From the NCBI GenBank assembly GCA_030679915.1, contig JAUXRY010000042.1, forward strand, positions 1 through 64,000: DNA of 64,000 nucleotides. The letters run 5' to 3'. Position 1 is the stretch's first letter. Every line of letters begins with the position of its first letter. Below the pieces are notes generated by a model. That model was not told the DNA's origin, made no database searches, and saw nothing but the letters and a program-made list of their open reading frames with translations. Both the position numbers and the translations under genes were made by a program. This DNA is from Thiobacillus sp. (GTDB lineage Bacteria > Pseudomonadota > Gammaproteobacteria > Burkholderiales > Thiobacillaceae). This document shows, piece by piece, positions 56,320 through 64,000 of the stretch.

Positions 56320-57256
56320 AGGTCGTTATACCGTGGTTGGCGCACTCGTGCTGGTCGTGGTCGTGTTGCTTACCTTGGCCATTTTGTGGTTGACGGGGGC
56401 GGCAGACCGGATCGCGTATCAGACCTATACCATTTATTTCAAACAGCAATCATTGGATGGGTTGGCGGTGGGAAGTCCAGTGAAAATGCGCGGGATCAAG
56501 GTGGGTGCAGTCGCAAGCTATCGCTTTGCGATGGGGGGGGACGAAGCAGTCAGCGTGACCGCTCGCATCGACGAAGGTGTGCCCATCCATCAGGGTGCAG
56601 CGGCCTTTATCAAGCGCAATCTGGTCACCGGCATTGCCACCATCGAAATCAATAACGGGTTGAGTAGCAGTCCGTTGCTGCTTGATACCAAGTCGGGAGA
56701 ACGCTATCCCGTCATTGCCGAAGGCAGTTCGGATATCGATAAAGTCACCACGGCCGTTTCGCAGTTAGCGGTCAATGGGGCACAAGTGCTTGAGAGAATG
56801 AACGCATTAATTTCGCCAGAAAACGAGCGTGCGATCACCCAGACGATTGCAAATTTAAACGAGCTGTCCGGTCATCTGGCGGCAAACAAGAACAGCCTGA
56901 TTGAGGCTGCCAACGGAATTCGTGACGCTTCAGCAGATACACGCCTTGCCGCTGCCAATGTGAGCCAAGCCGCCTCGCGTATCGAAAGCAGCGTTGTCGG
57001 CGTCAGTGCAAATGCCGACGCTACGCTCAAGCAAGCGACTGTGACCTTGGGTCAGCTGCAGCAAGATGCCAGTTTGATATCCGAGCGCTTGCAGCGCCTG
57101 GCTGAAACCGGAACACTGGAAATTACCAATGTCAGTCGCGATGTGCGTACAAGCGCCGATGTTCTTACCACGGCTGGCCAGCGACTATCTAATCCGCGGA
57201 GCATCCTGTTTGGACCCGGCAAGCAGCAACTCGGCCCCGGAGAAACACTGAAATGA
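56303..57256 (+). CDS. mlaD: MlaD/MCE-domain substrate-binding protein
   Basis: A 317-residue inner-membrane protein with one N-terminal helix (VVGALVLVVVVLLTLAILWL), an MCE domain (about 38-120; SLDGLAVGSPVKMRGIKVGAVASYRF) and a long helical C-terminal region (about 150-290) rich in Ala/Asn/Leu that may form a tube or coiled coil. It overlaps the ATPase gene by 17 bases; a second ATG at 56309 has better spacing to GAGGGAG. The C-terminal coil is longer than in E. coli MlaD, as in PqiB/YebT-like or Mce forms. Confidence 0.88.
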   Translation: MRMETEGRYTVVGALVLVVVVLLTLAILWLTGAADRIAYQTYTIYFKQQSLDGLAVGSPVKMRGIKVGAVASYRFAMGGDEAVSVTARIDEGVPIHQGAAAFIKRNLVTGIATIEINNGLSSSPLLLDTKSGERYPVIAEGSSDIDKVTTAVSQLAVNGAQVLERMNALISPENERAITQTIANLNELSGHLAANKNSLIEAANGIRDASADTRLAAANVSQAASRIESSVVGVSANADATLKQATVTLGQLQQDASLISERLQRLAETGTLEITNVSRDVRTSADVLTTAGQRLSNPRSILFGPGKQQLGPGETLK

Positions 57257-57855
57257 CCAAAAACCTCGCATTGCTGTGTTTTGCATTTGCCCTAACGGGT
57301 TGCGTCAGCCTGAGCGAACAACGCGATAAAGCTAGCGGTGTTAGTTATGTTATGAGCGATACGGGGCCCGGAATCAAGCCTGCTGCCGTACGTCCCGACG
57401 CGCCCACTCTGCTGGTTCTTGATACCACTACTTCGCGCTATTACGACACTGACCAACTCATTTTCAGCCGCGCCCCCGGGACACGCGGCCAATACCAGTT
57501 TGCCCGTTGGACTGAGCGTCCCGGAAAGCGATTTGCCGATCTGATGCGTACCCGCCTCGATCAGCAAAACGCCTGGCGGGTCAGCACGGCAGGCGGATAT
57601 GTTCACGGCGATGTGCTGTTGGATACTGAACTGGTTGAGTTCTATCACGATGCCACCAGCAATCCGGGCTACCTAAAACTGGAGTTGCGCGCCGAACTGG
57701 TTGACCTGAGGAAACATTCGTTGATGGGACGGCGAATTTTCGAGCAAACCGTGCCATTGACGTCCTACGATGCCGCAGGCGCTGCGTCCGCATCCAATCA
57801 GGCCGTCAGTCGCGCGTTGGATGACTTGGGCGTCTGGCTCGCTACCTTTCGATAA
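57253..57855 (+). CDS. ABC-type transport auxiliary lipoprotein (PqiC/YmbA-like)
   Basis: A 200-residue lipoprotein, lipobox LTGCVS (Cys about 17), with the ABC_trans_aux domain (about 40-195; LVLDTTTSRYYDTDQLIFSRAPGTRGQYQFARWTERPGKRFADLM). The family is anchored in the outer membrane and works with MCE proteins. Its start overlaps the MlaD stop (ATGA), so the transporter genes form one transcript. Confidence 0.87.
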   Translation: MTKNLALLCFAFALTGCVSLSEQRDKASGVSYVMSDTGPGIKPAAVRPDAPTLLVLDTTTSRYYDTDQLIFSRAPGTRGQYQFARWTERPGKRFADLMRTRLDQQNAWRVSTAGGYVHGDVLLDTELVEFYHDATSNPGYLKLELRAELVDLRKHSLMGRRIFEQTVPLTSYDAAGAASASNQAVSRALDDLGVWLATFR

Positions 57856-57903
57856 ACCTTTACAATAAAAGTTAACAACGCCCACAACAAGAGGAGAGAG
57901 ACG

Positions 57904-58332
57904 ATGAAACGACTACTTGCCACCCTGTGTTTGAGCTCAATTGCTGCCGTATCCCATGCTGAAATTTCTCAGGAGTTCGGGGCGTTCAAAGTTCACTACA
58001 ACGCATTGACTACGGATCAATTGCTACCGGAAGTTGCACGTGCTTACAAAATCGAGCGCAGTAAAACACGTGGCATGGTGACCATGTCGGTGCTGAAGAA
58101 AAACAGTGTCGGGGTACCGACACCGGTTCCAGCCAAGCTCACCGTCTATGCCACCAATCTCAATCAGCAACTAGCCAATATAGAGATGCGTGAAATAAAG
58201 GAAGGCACTGCCATTTATTATTTGGGGGAATTCCGGGTCAGCGCACCGGATACGTTGAAATTCACCACCACGGTTGAAGTGGCAGGTGAACCCGCTCGCG
58301 AGATGGTTTTCAAGCAGAAATTTTACAAATAA
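57904..58332 (+). CDS. DUF4426 family periplasmic protein
   Basis: A 142-residue protein with a signal peptide (ends VSHAE, about residue 20) and a DUF4426 domain (FGAFKVHYNALTTDQLLPEVARAYKI, VLKKNSVGVPTPVPAKL, FRVSAPDTLKFTTTVE). The function is not known. In several gammaproteobacteria this family lies near yggT/hemW-like loci; here it follows the lipid transport operon by 48 bases with its own GAGGAGAG ribosome-binding site. A terminator follows. Confidence 0.8.
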   Translation: MKRLLATLCLSSIAAVSHAEISQEFGAFKVHYNALTTDQLLPEVARAYKIERSKTRGMVTMSVLKKNSVGVPTPVPAKLTVYATNLNQQLANIEMREIKEGTAIYYLGEFRVSAPDTLKFTTTVEVAGEPAREMVFKQKFYK

Positions 58333-58345
58333 GGAAATGCTGAAT

Positions 58346-58370
58346 GCGCCCCGTTCCGGGGCGTTTTTTT
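58346..58370 (+). terminator. Rho-independent terminator after the DUF4426 gene
   Basis: A 7-bp stem CGCCCCG / CGGGGCG with a TTC loop and seven T residues, 14 bases past the stop. Confidence 0.92.
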
Positions 58371-58390
58371 GATTTGCGCGTGGGCCGAAA

Positions 58391-59071
58391 TCAGACGTTT
58401 GTGAAAGTCGAATAAGCCAGCATCATCAGCCCCCAAACACCAAATCCCGCCACCGTCAGGCCCGCTCCACGACGCACCCACAGCTGCTGCATGAAGGGTT
58501 GAATCTGTCGGGCAAACAGTCCCATTCCGAGCAGATTCGGCAGCGTGCCGAGACCAAAGGCAAGCATCAGTGCCGCACCCGAGGTAGCGCTGCCCGCCGC
58601 CAGTGCAGATACCAGGATCGAATACACCAGCCCGCACGGCAGCCAGCCCCAGGCCATGCCGGCCAGCACTGCCTGGGGCATGGATTTCACTGGCACCAGT
58701 TTCTGGAACAGCGGTTTGACCCGCTTCCATAGCGCGCCGCCCGCGCGCTCGAAAATCAGCACCCATTTTGACCAGCCGGCGAGATACAAGCCGAGCAGGA
58801 TCATTACCCCCTGCGCCAAAATGTAAAGCAGGATCTGCACCGGCAAAAAGTCGGCCAGTTTGAGTGAGGCGCCAAGCGTGCCCGCCAGTGCGCCAAAGAT
58901 CACATACGAAAACACGCGCCCCAGGTTGTAGGCCAGGTGCAGGCGGAACGGTGGGGCGCTGCCATCGGCACGAAACGAAAAAGCGGCGACGATGCCGCCG
59001 CACATGCCGACGCAATGCACGCCACCCAGAAGCCCGGCAAGCAGGGCTGCCAGTAGCGAAAACTCGATCAT
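58391..59071 (-). CDS. SafE/TauE-like sulfite exporter/cytochrome biogenesis-family membrane protein
   Basis: A 226-residue membrane protein with six to seven helices. The N-terminal HCVGMCGG motif, typical of the DsbD_2/CcoH-linked 'urease accessory UreH-like' group, starts near residue 20, and a second Pro-Cys motif occurs in GWLPCGLVYS (about 150). Such proteins are linked to copper or thiol/cytochrome maturation. The start ATG overlaps the stop of the permease gene (ATGA), so it is the last gene of xth-ampG-this. The function beyond metal or redox transport is not clear. Confidence 0.8.
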   Translation of the reverse strand: MIEFSLLAALLAGLLGGVHCVGMCGGIVAAFSFRADGSAPPFRLHLAYNLGRVFSYVIFGALAGTLGASLKLADFLPVQILLYILAQGVMILLGLYLAGWSKWVLIFERAGGALWKRVKPLFQKLVPVKSMPQAVLAGMAWGWLPCGLVYSILVSALAAGSATSGAALMLAFGLGTLPNLLGMGLFARQIQPFMQQLWVRRGAGLTVAGFGVWGLMMLAYSTFTNV

Positions 59072-60432
59072 GGTGGTTTGGCGTATCGGGACACCAGCCA
59101 CACCAGCAGCAGCACCGGCAGGCCGATCAGCGCGGTCCCCGTAAAGAAGTTCGCCCAGCCATAGACATCAACAAATTCGCCGGAAAAGCCCGCGATGAAC
59201 TTGGGTAGCAACAGCATTACTGACGTAAACAACGCGTATTGCGTGGCTGAATATGCTTGGTTCACCAGGCTGGAAAGATAAGCGACAAAAGCCGATGAGG
59301 CGATGCCAGCCGACAGGTTGTCCGCAGAAATGGTGAATACCAGCGCGTTCACATCATGCCCACGCCCGGCCAGCCACACGAACAGCAGGTTGGTCGCAGC
59401 CGACAGCACGGCGCCGAGAAACAGAGTGCGCATCACCCCCATGCGCATGGTCAGCAGACCGCCGAGCGCAGCGCCGGCAATGGTCATGATCACGCCATAG
59501 ACCTTGGATACGGTGGCGACCTCGTCCTTGGTGAACCCCATTTCCTGGTAGAACGGGTTGCTCATCACCCCCATGACCACGTCCGAAATGCGGTACAGGG
59601 CAATCAGCGCCAGCATCAGCAAAGCTTGCCATTTATAGCGCTGGATAAAGTCGATGAAAGGCGCCAGCACGGCGCTGTAAAACCATGCCGTTGCAGTCAG
59701 CAGCCAGCCCGACAGCCCCGCCGCGGCAAAGCGTTCCCGGGTGTGGGCTTCGCGCTCGGTGGTGACAGAGGAGATCTTCTTTTCCGGTTCGCGGATGATC
59801 AGCGTGGTGAGCATGCCGATGACCATCAGCGCAGCCATCACCGTGTAGGCCACCTGCCAGGGGCGGAAGTCGTAAGTCGCCTCGGAGGGGTCGACACTCG
59901 CCGCGATCCACAGCGCGCCCGCACCTGCCGTAATCATCGCAAGGCGATAACCCGCCTGATAGGTCGCCGCCATCGCGCCCTGCTTTTCGATTTCGACGGC
60001 TTCGATGCGGTAAGCGTCGAGCGCGATATCCTGCGTCGCCGAGGCAAACGCCACTGCCAGCGCGAAGAATACCGTGTGGGTCAGGTTCACCACTGGATCG
60101 GTATTGGCCATGCCGAGAAGCGCAGCGGCGATGCAGATTTGCGACAGCAACAGCCACGCCCGCCGCTTACCCAGTCGCGCGGTCAGAAACGGTAGCGGCA
60201 AGCGATCTACCAGCGGTGACCACAGAAACTTGAAACCATACGCCAGCCCCACCCAGCTCAGGTGCCCGATGGTCGCGCGCGCGATGCCCGCCTCGGACAG
60301 CCAGAACGACAGCGTGCCCAGCACCAGCAGCAGCGGGAGTCCGGCGGAAAAGCCAAGAAACAGCATGCCAACGACGCGGGGGTGGGTGTAGACCTTGAGG
60401 GCGCTGAGCCAGGGGTGGGCGAGTGCGTTCAT
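59068..60432 (-). CDS. ampG: AmpG-like muropeptide MFS permease
   Basis: A 454-residue, 12-14-helix permease of the AmpG family that imports anhydro-muropeptides for peptidoglycan recycling. Family segments: FLGFSAGLPLLLVLGTLSFWLSEAGI, FASATQDIALDAYRIE and an RISDVVMGVMSNPFYQEMGFTKDEVA loop. ATG 60432 overlaps the xth stop (ATGA). A longer frame to 60594 runs inside xth and is a shadow. Confidence 0.9.
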   Translation of the reverse strand: MNALAHPWLSALKVYTHPRVVGMLFLGFSAGLPLLLVLGTLSFWLSEAGIARATIGHLSWVGLAYGFKFLWSPLVDRLPLPFLTARLGKRRAWLLLSQICIAAALLGMANTDPVVNLTHTVFFALAVAFASATQDIALDAYRIEAVEIEKQGAMAATYQAGYRLAMITAGAGALWIAASVDPSEATYDFRPWQVAYTVMAALMVIGMLTTLIIREPEKKISSVTTEREAHTRERFAAAGLSGWLLTATAWFYSAVLAPFIDFIQRYKWQALLMLALIALYRISDVVMGVMSNPFYQEMGFTKDEVATVSKVYGVIMTIAGAALGGLLTMRMGVMRTLFLGAVLSAATNLLFVWLAGRGHDVNALVFTISADNLSAGIASSAFVAYLSSLVNQAYSATQYALFTSVMLLLPKFIAGFSGEFVDVYGWANFFTGTALIGLPVLLLVWLVSRYAKPP

Positions 60433-61208
60433 GGGGTGTAATCGTAATCGACGATGAGGGGCGCATGGTCGGAAAAGCGCTGTTCCTTGTACACGCTGGC
60501 GAATTGAGCCATTTTTGCAATTCCCGGCGTTGCGATCTGGTAGTCGATGCGCCAGCCGACGTTCTTGGCGTAGGCCTGGCCGCGGTTGCTCCACCAGGTG
60601 TAGGCCTCGCCGGTGTGCTCTGGATACAGATTACGGTAGACGTCAACCCAGCCGAGCTCGTCGAACAGCCGGGTCATCCAAGCGCGCTCTTCGGGCAGAA
60701 AACCGGAGTTTTTTTGGTTGGATTTCCAGTTTTTGAGGTCAGCCTCCTTATGCGCGATATTCCAGTCGCCGCAGATGACGATTTCGCGGCCGGATTTGAT
60801 CAAGGTTTCGAGGCGTGGGAAAAAAACGTCGAGGAACCGGTATTTGGCCTGCTGGCGCTCGTCGCCGCTGGAACCAGAGGGCTGATACAGAGAGATGACG
60901 GCCAACTTTCCGAAATCAGCCTCGATATAGCGGCCCTCAGCGTCGAACTCGGGTACGCCAAGGCCTTCGATGATCTGTTGCGGCGTGTTGCGAGTGTAGA
61001 CCCCCACCCCGCTGTAGCCTTTTTTCTCGGCGTAGTGAAAGGCGCCGCTCAGGCCGTCGCACTGGATGAATTCAGGCTTGAGGTCTGCAGCCTGGGCCTT
61101 GAGTTCCTGTACGCAAACAACGTCTGCAACCTGGCTGGGCAACCAGTCGAAGAAGCCTTTGGTGGAAGCAGAACGGATGCCGTTGAGGTTGGCCGATATA
61201 ATTCGCAT
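60429..61208 (-). CDS. xth: Exodeoxyribonuclease III
   Basis: A 259-residue ExoIII/AP endonuclease of the EEP fold for base excision repair. It has the start MRIISANLNGIRSA, the metal-binding Glu in CVQELKAQ (about 35), GVGVYTR, the catalytic GDWNIAHKEADL (about 150), and the closing SDHAPLIVDYD. First gene of a three-gene unit with ampG; divergent from pyrE with 26 bases between the starts. Confidence 0.94.
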   Translation of the reverse strand: MRIISANLNGIRSASTKGFFDWLPSQVADVVCVQELKAQAADLKPEFIQCDGLSGAFHYAEKKGYSGVGVYTRNTPQQIIEGLGVPEFDAEGRYIEADFGKLAVISLYQPSGSSGDERQQAKYRFLDVFFPRLETLIKSGREIVICGDWNIAHKEADLKNWKSNQKNSGFLPEERAWMTRLFDELGWVDVYRNLYPEHTGEAYTWWSNRGQAYAKNVGWRIDYQIATPGIAKMAQFASVYKEQRFSDHAPLIVDYDYTP

Positions 61209-61234
61209 CTAGATAGATTCAAGAAGTTAACAAA

Positions 61235-61873
61235 ATGTCCGATTACAAAGCCGAGTTTGTGGAATTCGCCATCGCCTCACAAGTATTGTGTTTTGGCGCG
61301 TTCAAAACCAAAGCGGGGCGCATGAGCCCCTATTTTTTCAATGCGGGGTTGTTCAACGACGGCGATAAACTGAAACGGCTGGGCGAATTTTACGCGAAAG
61401 CCATTGTCGACTCCGGGATTGCGTTCGATGTGTTGTTTGGCCCGGCTTACAAGGGTATTCCCCTTGCCGCAAGCATTGTGGTTGCCCTGGCGGGCCAGGG
61501 CAAGAATGTGCCGTTTGCATTCAATCGCAAGGAAGCCAAGGATCATGGCGAAGGGGGCACGGTCGTGGGTGCGGAACTTAAGGGCCGAGTGCTGATTGTG
61601 GATGATGTGATCTCTGCGGGCACGTCGGTGCGTGAATCGGTGGAACTGATCCGTCATTCGGGCGCCGAACCTGCCGGAGTGGTGATTGCGCTGGACCGAA
61701 TGGAACGAGGAACGGGTAGCCAATCTGCGGTGCAGGAAGTACGTGAGCAGTTTGGGATTCCGGTAGTAGCCGTGGTCACCCTGGATAATTTGTTGGAATT
61801 TTTGGAATGTGATGCAAACAGACAAGCGGAGTTACGTGCTGTGGCGGAATACCGGGCTGCATATGGTGTTTAG
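61235..61873 (+). CDS. pyrE: Orotate phosphoribosyltransferase
   Basis: A 212-residue OPRTase that makes orotidine-5'-phosphate in pyrimidine synthesis. Landmarks: [19 protein letters not shown], the PRPP-binding [12 protein letters not shown] (about 122-133), and the flexible loop [12 protein letters not shown] (about 98-109). The gene lies back to back with xth, a common betaproteobacterial pairing. Confidence 0.95.
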   Translation: MSDYKAEFVEFAIASQVLCFGAFKTKAGRMSPYFFNAGLFNDGDKLKRLGEFYAKAIVDSGIAFDVLFGPAYKGIPLAASIVVALAGQGKNVPFAFNRKEAKDHGEGGTVVGAELKGRVLIVDDVISAGTSVRESVELIRHSGAEPAGVVIALDRMERGTGSQSAVQEVREQFGIPVVAVVTLDNLLEFLECDANRQAELRAVAEYRAAYGV

Positions 61874-62456
61874 CACCCTGCTGCTTGTCGTTCTGCTGAG
61901 TGCGGGCACCGCGCATGCAGGCATGTATCGTTGGGTCGATGGCAGTGGTCGTGTGCATTACAGCGACACGTTGCCGTCTACTTATCAAAAAAGCGGTGCG
62001 GCTGAAATGAGCAAGCAAGGGGTGGTGATCAAACGCACGCAATCCGAGGTTGAACGGCGGGCTGAGAGAGTGCAGCTGGAAGAAGATCGGTTATCCGAGG
62101 AAACGCGGCAACAGCAGGCGCAACAGGATCGCGCGCTGACCCAGACCTACACGACGGAAGCGGAGATCGATCTGGCACGTGACCGTGCACTGGCACACCA
62201 TAACCTGGCGATCAAGGGTACGCAATTGCGGGCCAGAACCGTGGCCGATACCCTTGCTGAATTGAAGGAGCGGGTGGCCAGAATCGTTAAAGCCGGTCGA
62301 CCGATTCCTCCGAATCTAAAGGATCAACTGGATCGGGCCGGCAAGGAAAGCCTGGAGTTGCGGCGCAGTGTGCTGAATCATGAAGAATCACTCATGAAGG
62401 TGCGAGAGAAATACGATACAGACAAGATGCGGTTTCGCGAACTGACGCGCAAGTGA
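61812..62456 (+). CDS. DUF4124 domain-containing secreted protein
   Basis: A protein of up to 214 residues. A signal peptide (ends GTAHAG) precedes a DUF4124 domain ([18 protein letters not shown]), followed by a long charged helical region (about 70-210; [26 protein letters not shown]) likely to form a coiled coil. The start is uncertain: ATG 61812 overlaps pyrE by 62 bases, and ATG 61863 by 11, giving 197 residues with a tighter signal peptide. The function is unknown. Terminator at 62505. Confidence 0.75.
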   Translation: MQTDKRSYVLWRNTGLHMVFSTLLLVVLLSAGTAHAGMYRWVDGSGRVHYSDTLPSTYQKSGAAEMSKQGVVIKRTQSEVERRAERVQLEEDRLSEETRQQQAQQDRALTQTYTTEAEIDLARDRALAHHNLAIKGTQLRARTVADTLAELKERVARIVKAGRPIPPNLKDQLDRAGKESLELRRSVLNHEESLMKVREKYDTDKMRFRELTRK

Positions 62457-62504
62457 TGCGCCAGGATTGGGTTTGTTAAACGGATAGCGGGGGGTTTAGG
62501 GTGT

Positions 62505-62545
62505 AAAACGCGTTGACCGGGGTAACCCGTCAACGCGTTTTTTTA
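62505..62545. terminator. Bidirectional terminator between the DUF4124 gene and gatB
   Basis: A long stem AAAACGCGTTGAC / GTCAACGCGTTTT with a CGGGGTAACCC-type loop, followed by a T-run on the plus strand and preceded by A residues that serve the gatB message on the minus strand. Confidence 0.88.
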
Positions 62546-62552
62546 CGCTCTG

Positions 62553-63980
62553 CTATTGCAACTTGGCTTTCAGCAGGTCGTTGACCTGAGCCGGGTTGGC
62601 TTTGCCCTTGCTGGCTTTCATCACCTGGCCGATCAGTGCGTTAAAGGCCTTTTCCTTGCCGGAACGGATTTCTTCAACCGATTTTTGATTGGCGGCGAGC
62701 ACCTCGTCGATGATCTTTTCCAGTTCGCCGGAATCGGACATCTGCTTGAGGCCGCGGGCCTCGATGATGGCATCGACTTCGCCCGCGCCCTCCCACAAGC
62801 CTTCGAATACCTGTTTGGCGAGCTTGCCCGACAGCGTGCCGTCCTGAATACGGGCAACCAGCGCGCCGAGTTGCCGTGAGGAAACGGGACTCTGCATAAT
62901 GTCGAGTTCTGCCTTGTTCAAGGTGGCGGACAGTTCGCCCATGACCCAGTTGGCCACGAGCTTGCCTTGACCGCAGGCGCGCGCAGCCGCTTCGAAATAT
63001 TCAGCGAGCGCGCGTGAGCCCGTCAACAGCCCGGCATCGTAGGCCGATACGCCGAAATCGTTCTGGAAGCGCAGTTGCATGGCGGCGGGCAGTTCGGGCA
63101 ATGCAGCGCGCACGGACTCGATCCAGTCTTCGTCCAGCTTGACGGGCAGCAGGTCGGGGTCGGGGAAGTAGCGATAGTCGTGCGCATCTTCCTTGCTGCG
63201 CATCATGCGCGTCTCGCCGGTGTCGGGGTCGAACAGTACCGTGGCTTGCTCGATGCGACCGCCGTCTTCAAGGGTTTCGATCTGCCAGCGCACTTCGTAG
63301 TCGATGGCCTGCTGCAGAAAACGGAAGGAGTTAAGGTTCTTGATTTCGCGGCGGGTGCCGAATTCGGCTTGGCCCACCGGGCGCACGGAGACGTTGGCGT
63401 CGACACGGAAGCTGCCTTCCTGCATGTTGCCGTCGCAGATTCCGATCCAGGTCACCAGCGTGTGCAGCGCACGGGCGTAGGCAACGGCTTCGGCGCTGGA
63501 ACGCATCTCCGGCTCGGAGACGATTTCCAGCAGCGGGGTGCCGGCGCGGTTGAGATCGATCCCGGTCACACCCTGGAAGTTCTCGTGCAGCGATTTTCCG
63601 GCGTCCTCTTCCAGGTGGGCACGGGTGAGATTGATGATTCTTTCTTCGCCGTCCACCAAGATTTTCAGCGCTCCGCCTTCGACGATGGGCTTGGCCAGCT
63701 GGCTGATCTGGTAGCCCTTGGGCAGGTCGGGATAGAAATAGTTTTTGCGGTCGAACACGTTGATTCGGTTCAGCGTTGCACCGATGGCCAGGGCAAACTT
63801 GATCGCGCATTCCACCGCGCCCTTATTCAGCACCGGCAGCACGCCGGGCAGTGCGATATCGACCGCGCTTGCCTGGGTGTTGGGTGATGCACCAAACGCG
63901 GTGCTGCTACCCGAAAAAATCTTGGATTGGGTGGCGAGCTGGGTGTGGACTTCCAGCCCGATAACGGTCTCCCACTTCAT
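62553..63980 (-). CDS. gatB: Asp-tRNA(Asn)/Glu-tRNA(Gln) amidotransferase subunit B
   Basis: A 475-residue GatB. With GatA and GatC it amidates mischarged Glu-tRNA(Gln)/Asp-tRNA(Asn). Start segment [13 protein letters not shown], kinase-domain motifs ([33 protein letters not shown]), and the tail domain from about 330 (YfeA/GatB_Yqey, ending [21 protein letters not shown]). ATG 63980 follows GAGGGTT. GatA is probably upstream, beyond the window edge; the last 20 bases do not show it. Confidence 0.97.
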   Translation of the reverse strand: MKWETVIGLEVHTQLATQSKIFSGSSTAFGASPNTQASAVDIALPGVLPVLNKGAVECAIKFALAIGATLNRINVFDRKNYFYPDLPKGYQISQLAKPIVEGGALKILVDGEERIINLTRAHLEEDAGKSLHENFQGVTGIDLNRAGTPLLEIVSEPEMRSSAEAVAYARALHTLVTWIGICDGNMQEGSFRVDANVSVRPVGQAEFGTRREIKNLNSFRFLQQAIDYEVRWQIETLEDGGRIEQATVLFDPDTGETRMMRSKEDAHDYRYFPDPDLLPVKLDEDWIESVRAALPELPAAMQLRFQNDFGVSAYDAGLLTGSRALAEYFEAAARACGQGKLVANWVMGELSATLNKAELDIMQSPVSSRQLGALVARIQDGTLSGKLAKQVFEGLWEGAGEVDAIIEARGLKQMSDSGELEKIIDEVLAANQKSVEEIRSGKEKAFNALIGQVMKASKGKANPAQVNDLLKAKLQ

Positions 63981-64000
63981 TTCAAACCCTCCGGCGCGCG

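Overview
The window reads as betaproteobacterial DNA, dense in genes and of medium to high GC. It falls into two parts that meet in the short gap between metH and the next gene, at about 18.37-18.58 kb. The left part (0-18.4 kb) looks like Burkholderiales, probably Comamonadaceae. The right part (18.5-64 kb) looks more like a Thiobacillus or other Nitrosomonadales-type genome. These affiliations are impressions from protein character, not a search. Several loci occur once in each part: TorF-like porin/glnK/amtB, yifB (comM), and a large Cache-CheW sensor protein. The window is therefore either a genome with duplicated loci, a genome with a transferred block, or a chimeric assembly.

Left part. 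The edge carries the 3' end of an IS transposase abutting a truncated ATPase gene. Then come glycolate oxidase subunits glcF and glcE (no glcD), an aldose 1-epimerase, and the amtB-glnK-porin operon (minus strand) behind a sigma-54 promoter and an NtrC-like site. Divergent yifB, a double-Cache/CheW protein, two MFS transporters, a glycine-zipper protein and full-length cobalamin-dependent metH follow.

Right part, 18.5-28.4 kb. PEP-CTERM/exosortase genes (prsT and a PEP-CTERM surface protein, both with sigma-54-like promoters), a rhodanese, the ubiK-yifB-VIT1 operon (minus strand), and a second porin-glnK-amtB operon with its own NtrC-like palindrome and sigma-54 promoter.

28.7-41.5 kb is the centre of interest: one collinear nitrogen-scavenging cluster behind a textbook sigma-54 promoter. 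It holds a three-gene ABC importer, a creatininase-family amidohydrolase, a type III glutamine synthetase, a NikR-like regulator with altered metal ligands, two DUF1989 proteins (carboxyguanidine deiminase subunits), a biotin-dependent guanidine/urea carboxylase, and allophanate hydrolase. Together they can import guanidine (or a related compound), carboxylate it, deiminate it to allophanate, release ammonium, and trap that ammonium as glutamine.

41.5-64 kb. A signalling set (two-FHA protein, PP2C phosphatase, Ser/Thr kinase, TssQ-like lipoprotein) resembles the post-translational control of type VI secretion, but no secretion core genes are present. Next are a COG4315 lipoprotein with an ECF sigma/anti-sigma pair, a Cache-CheW pseudogene carrying three separate lesions, a PAS-GGDEF-EAL protein with a tiny upstream ORF, a P-loop ATPase next to metA-type homoserine acyltransferase, an Mla-type lipid transport operon, DUF4426, a SafE/TauE-like membrane protein, ampG-like permease, xth, pyrE, a DUF4124 protein and gatB. 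I saw no tRNA, rRNA or CRISPR array.
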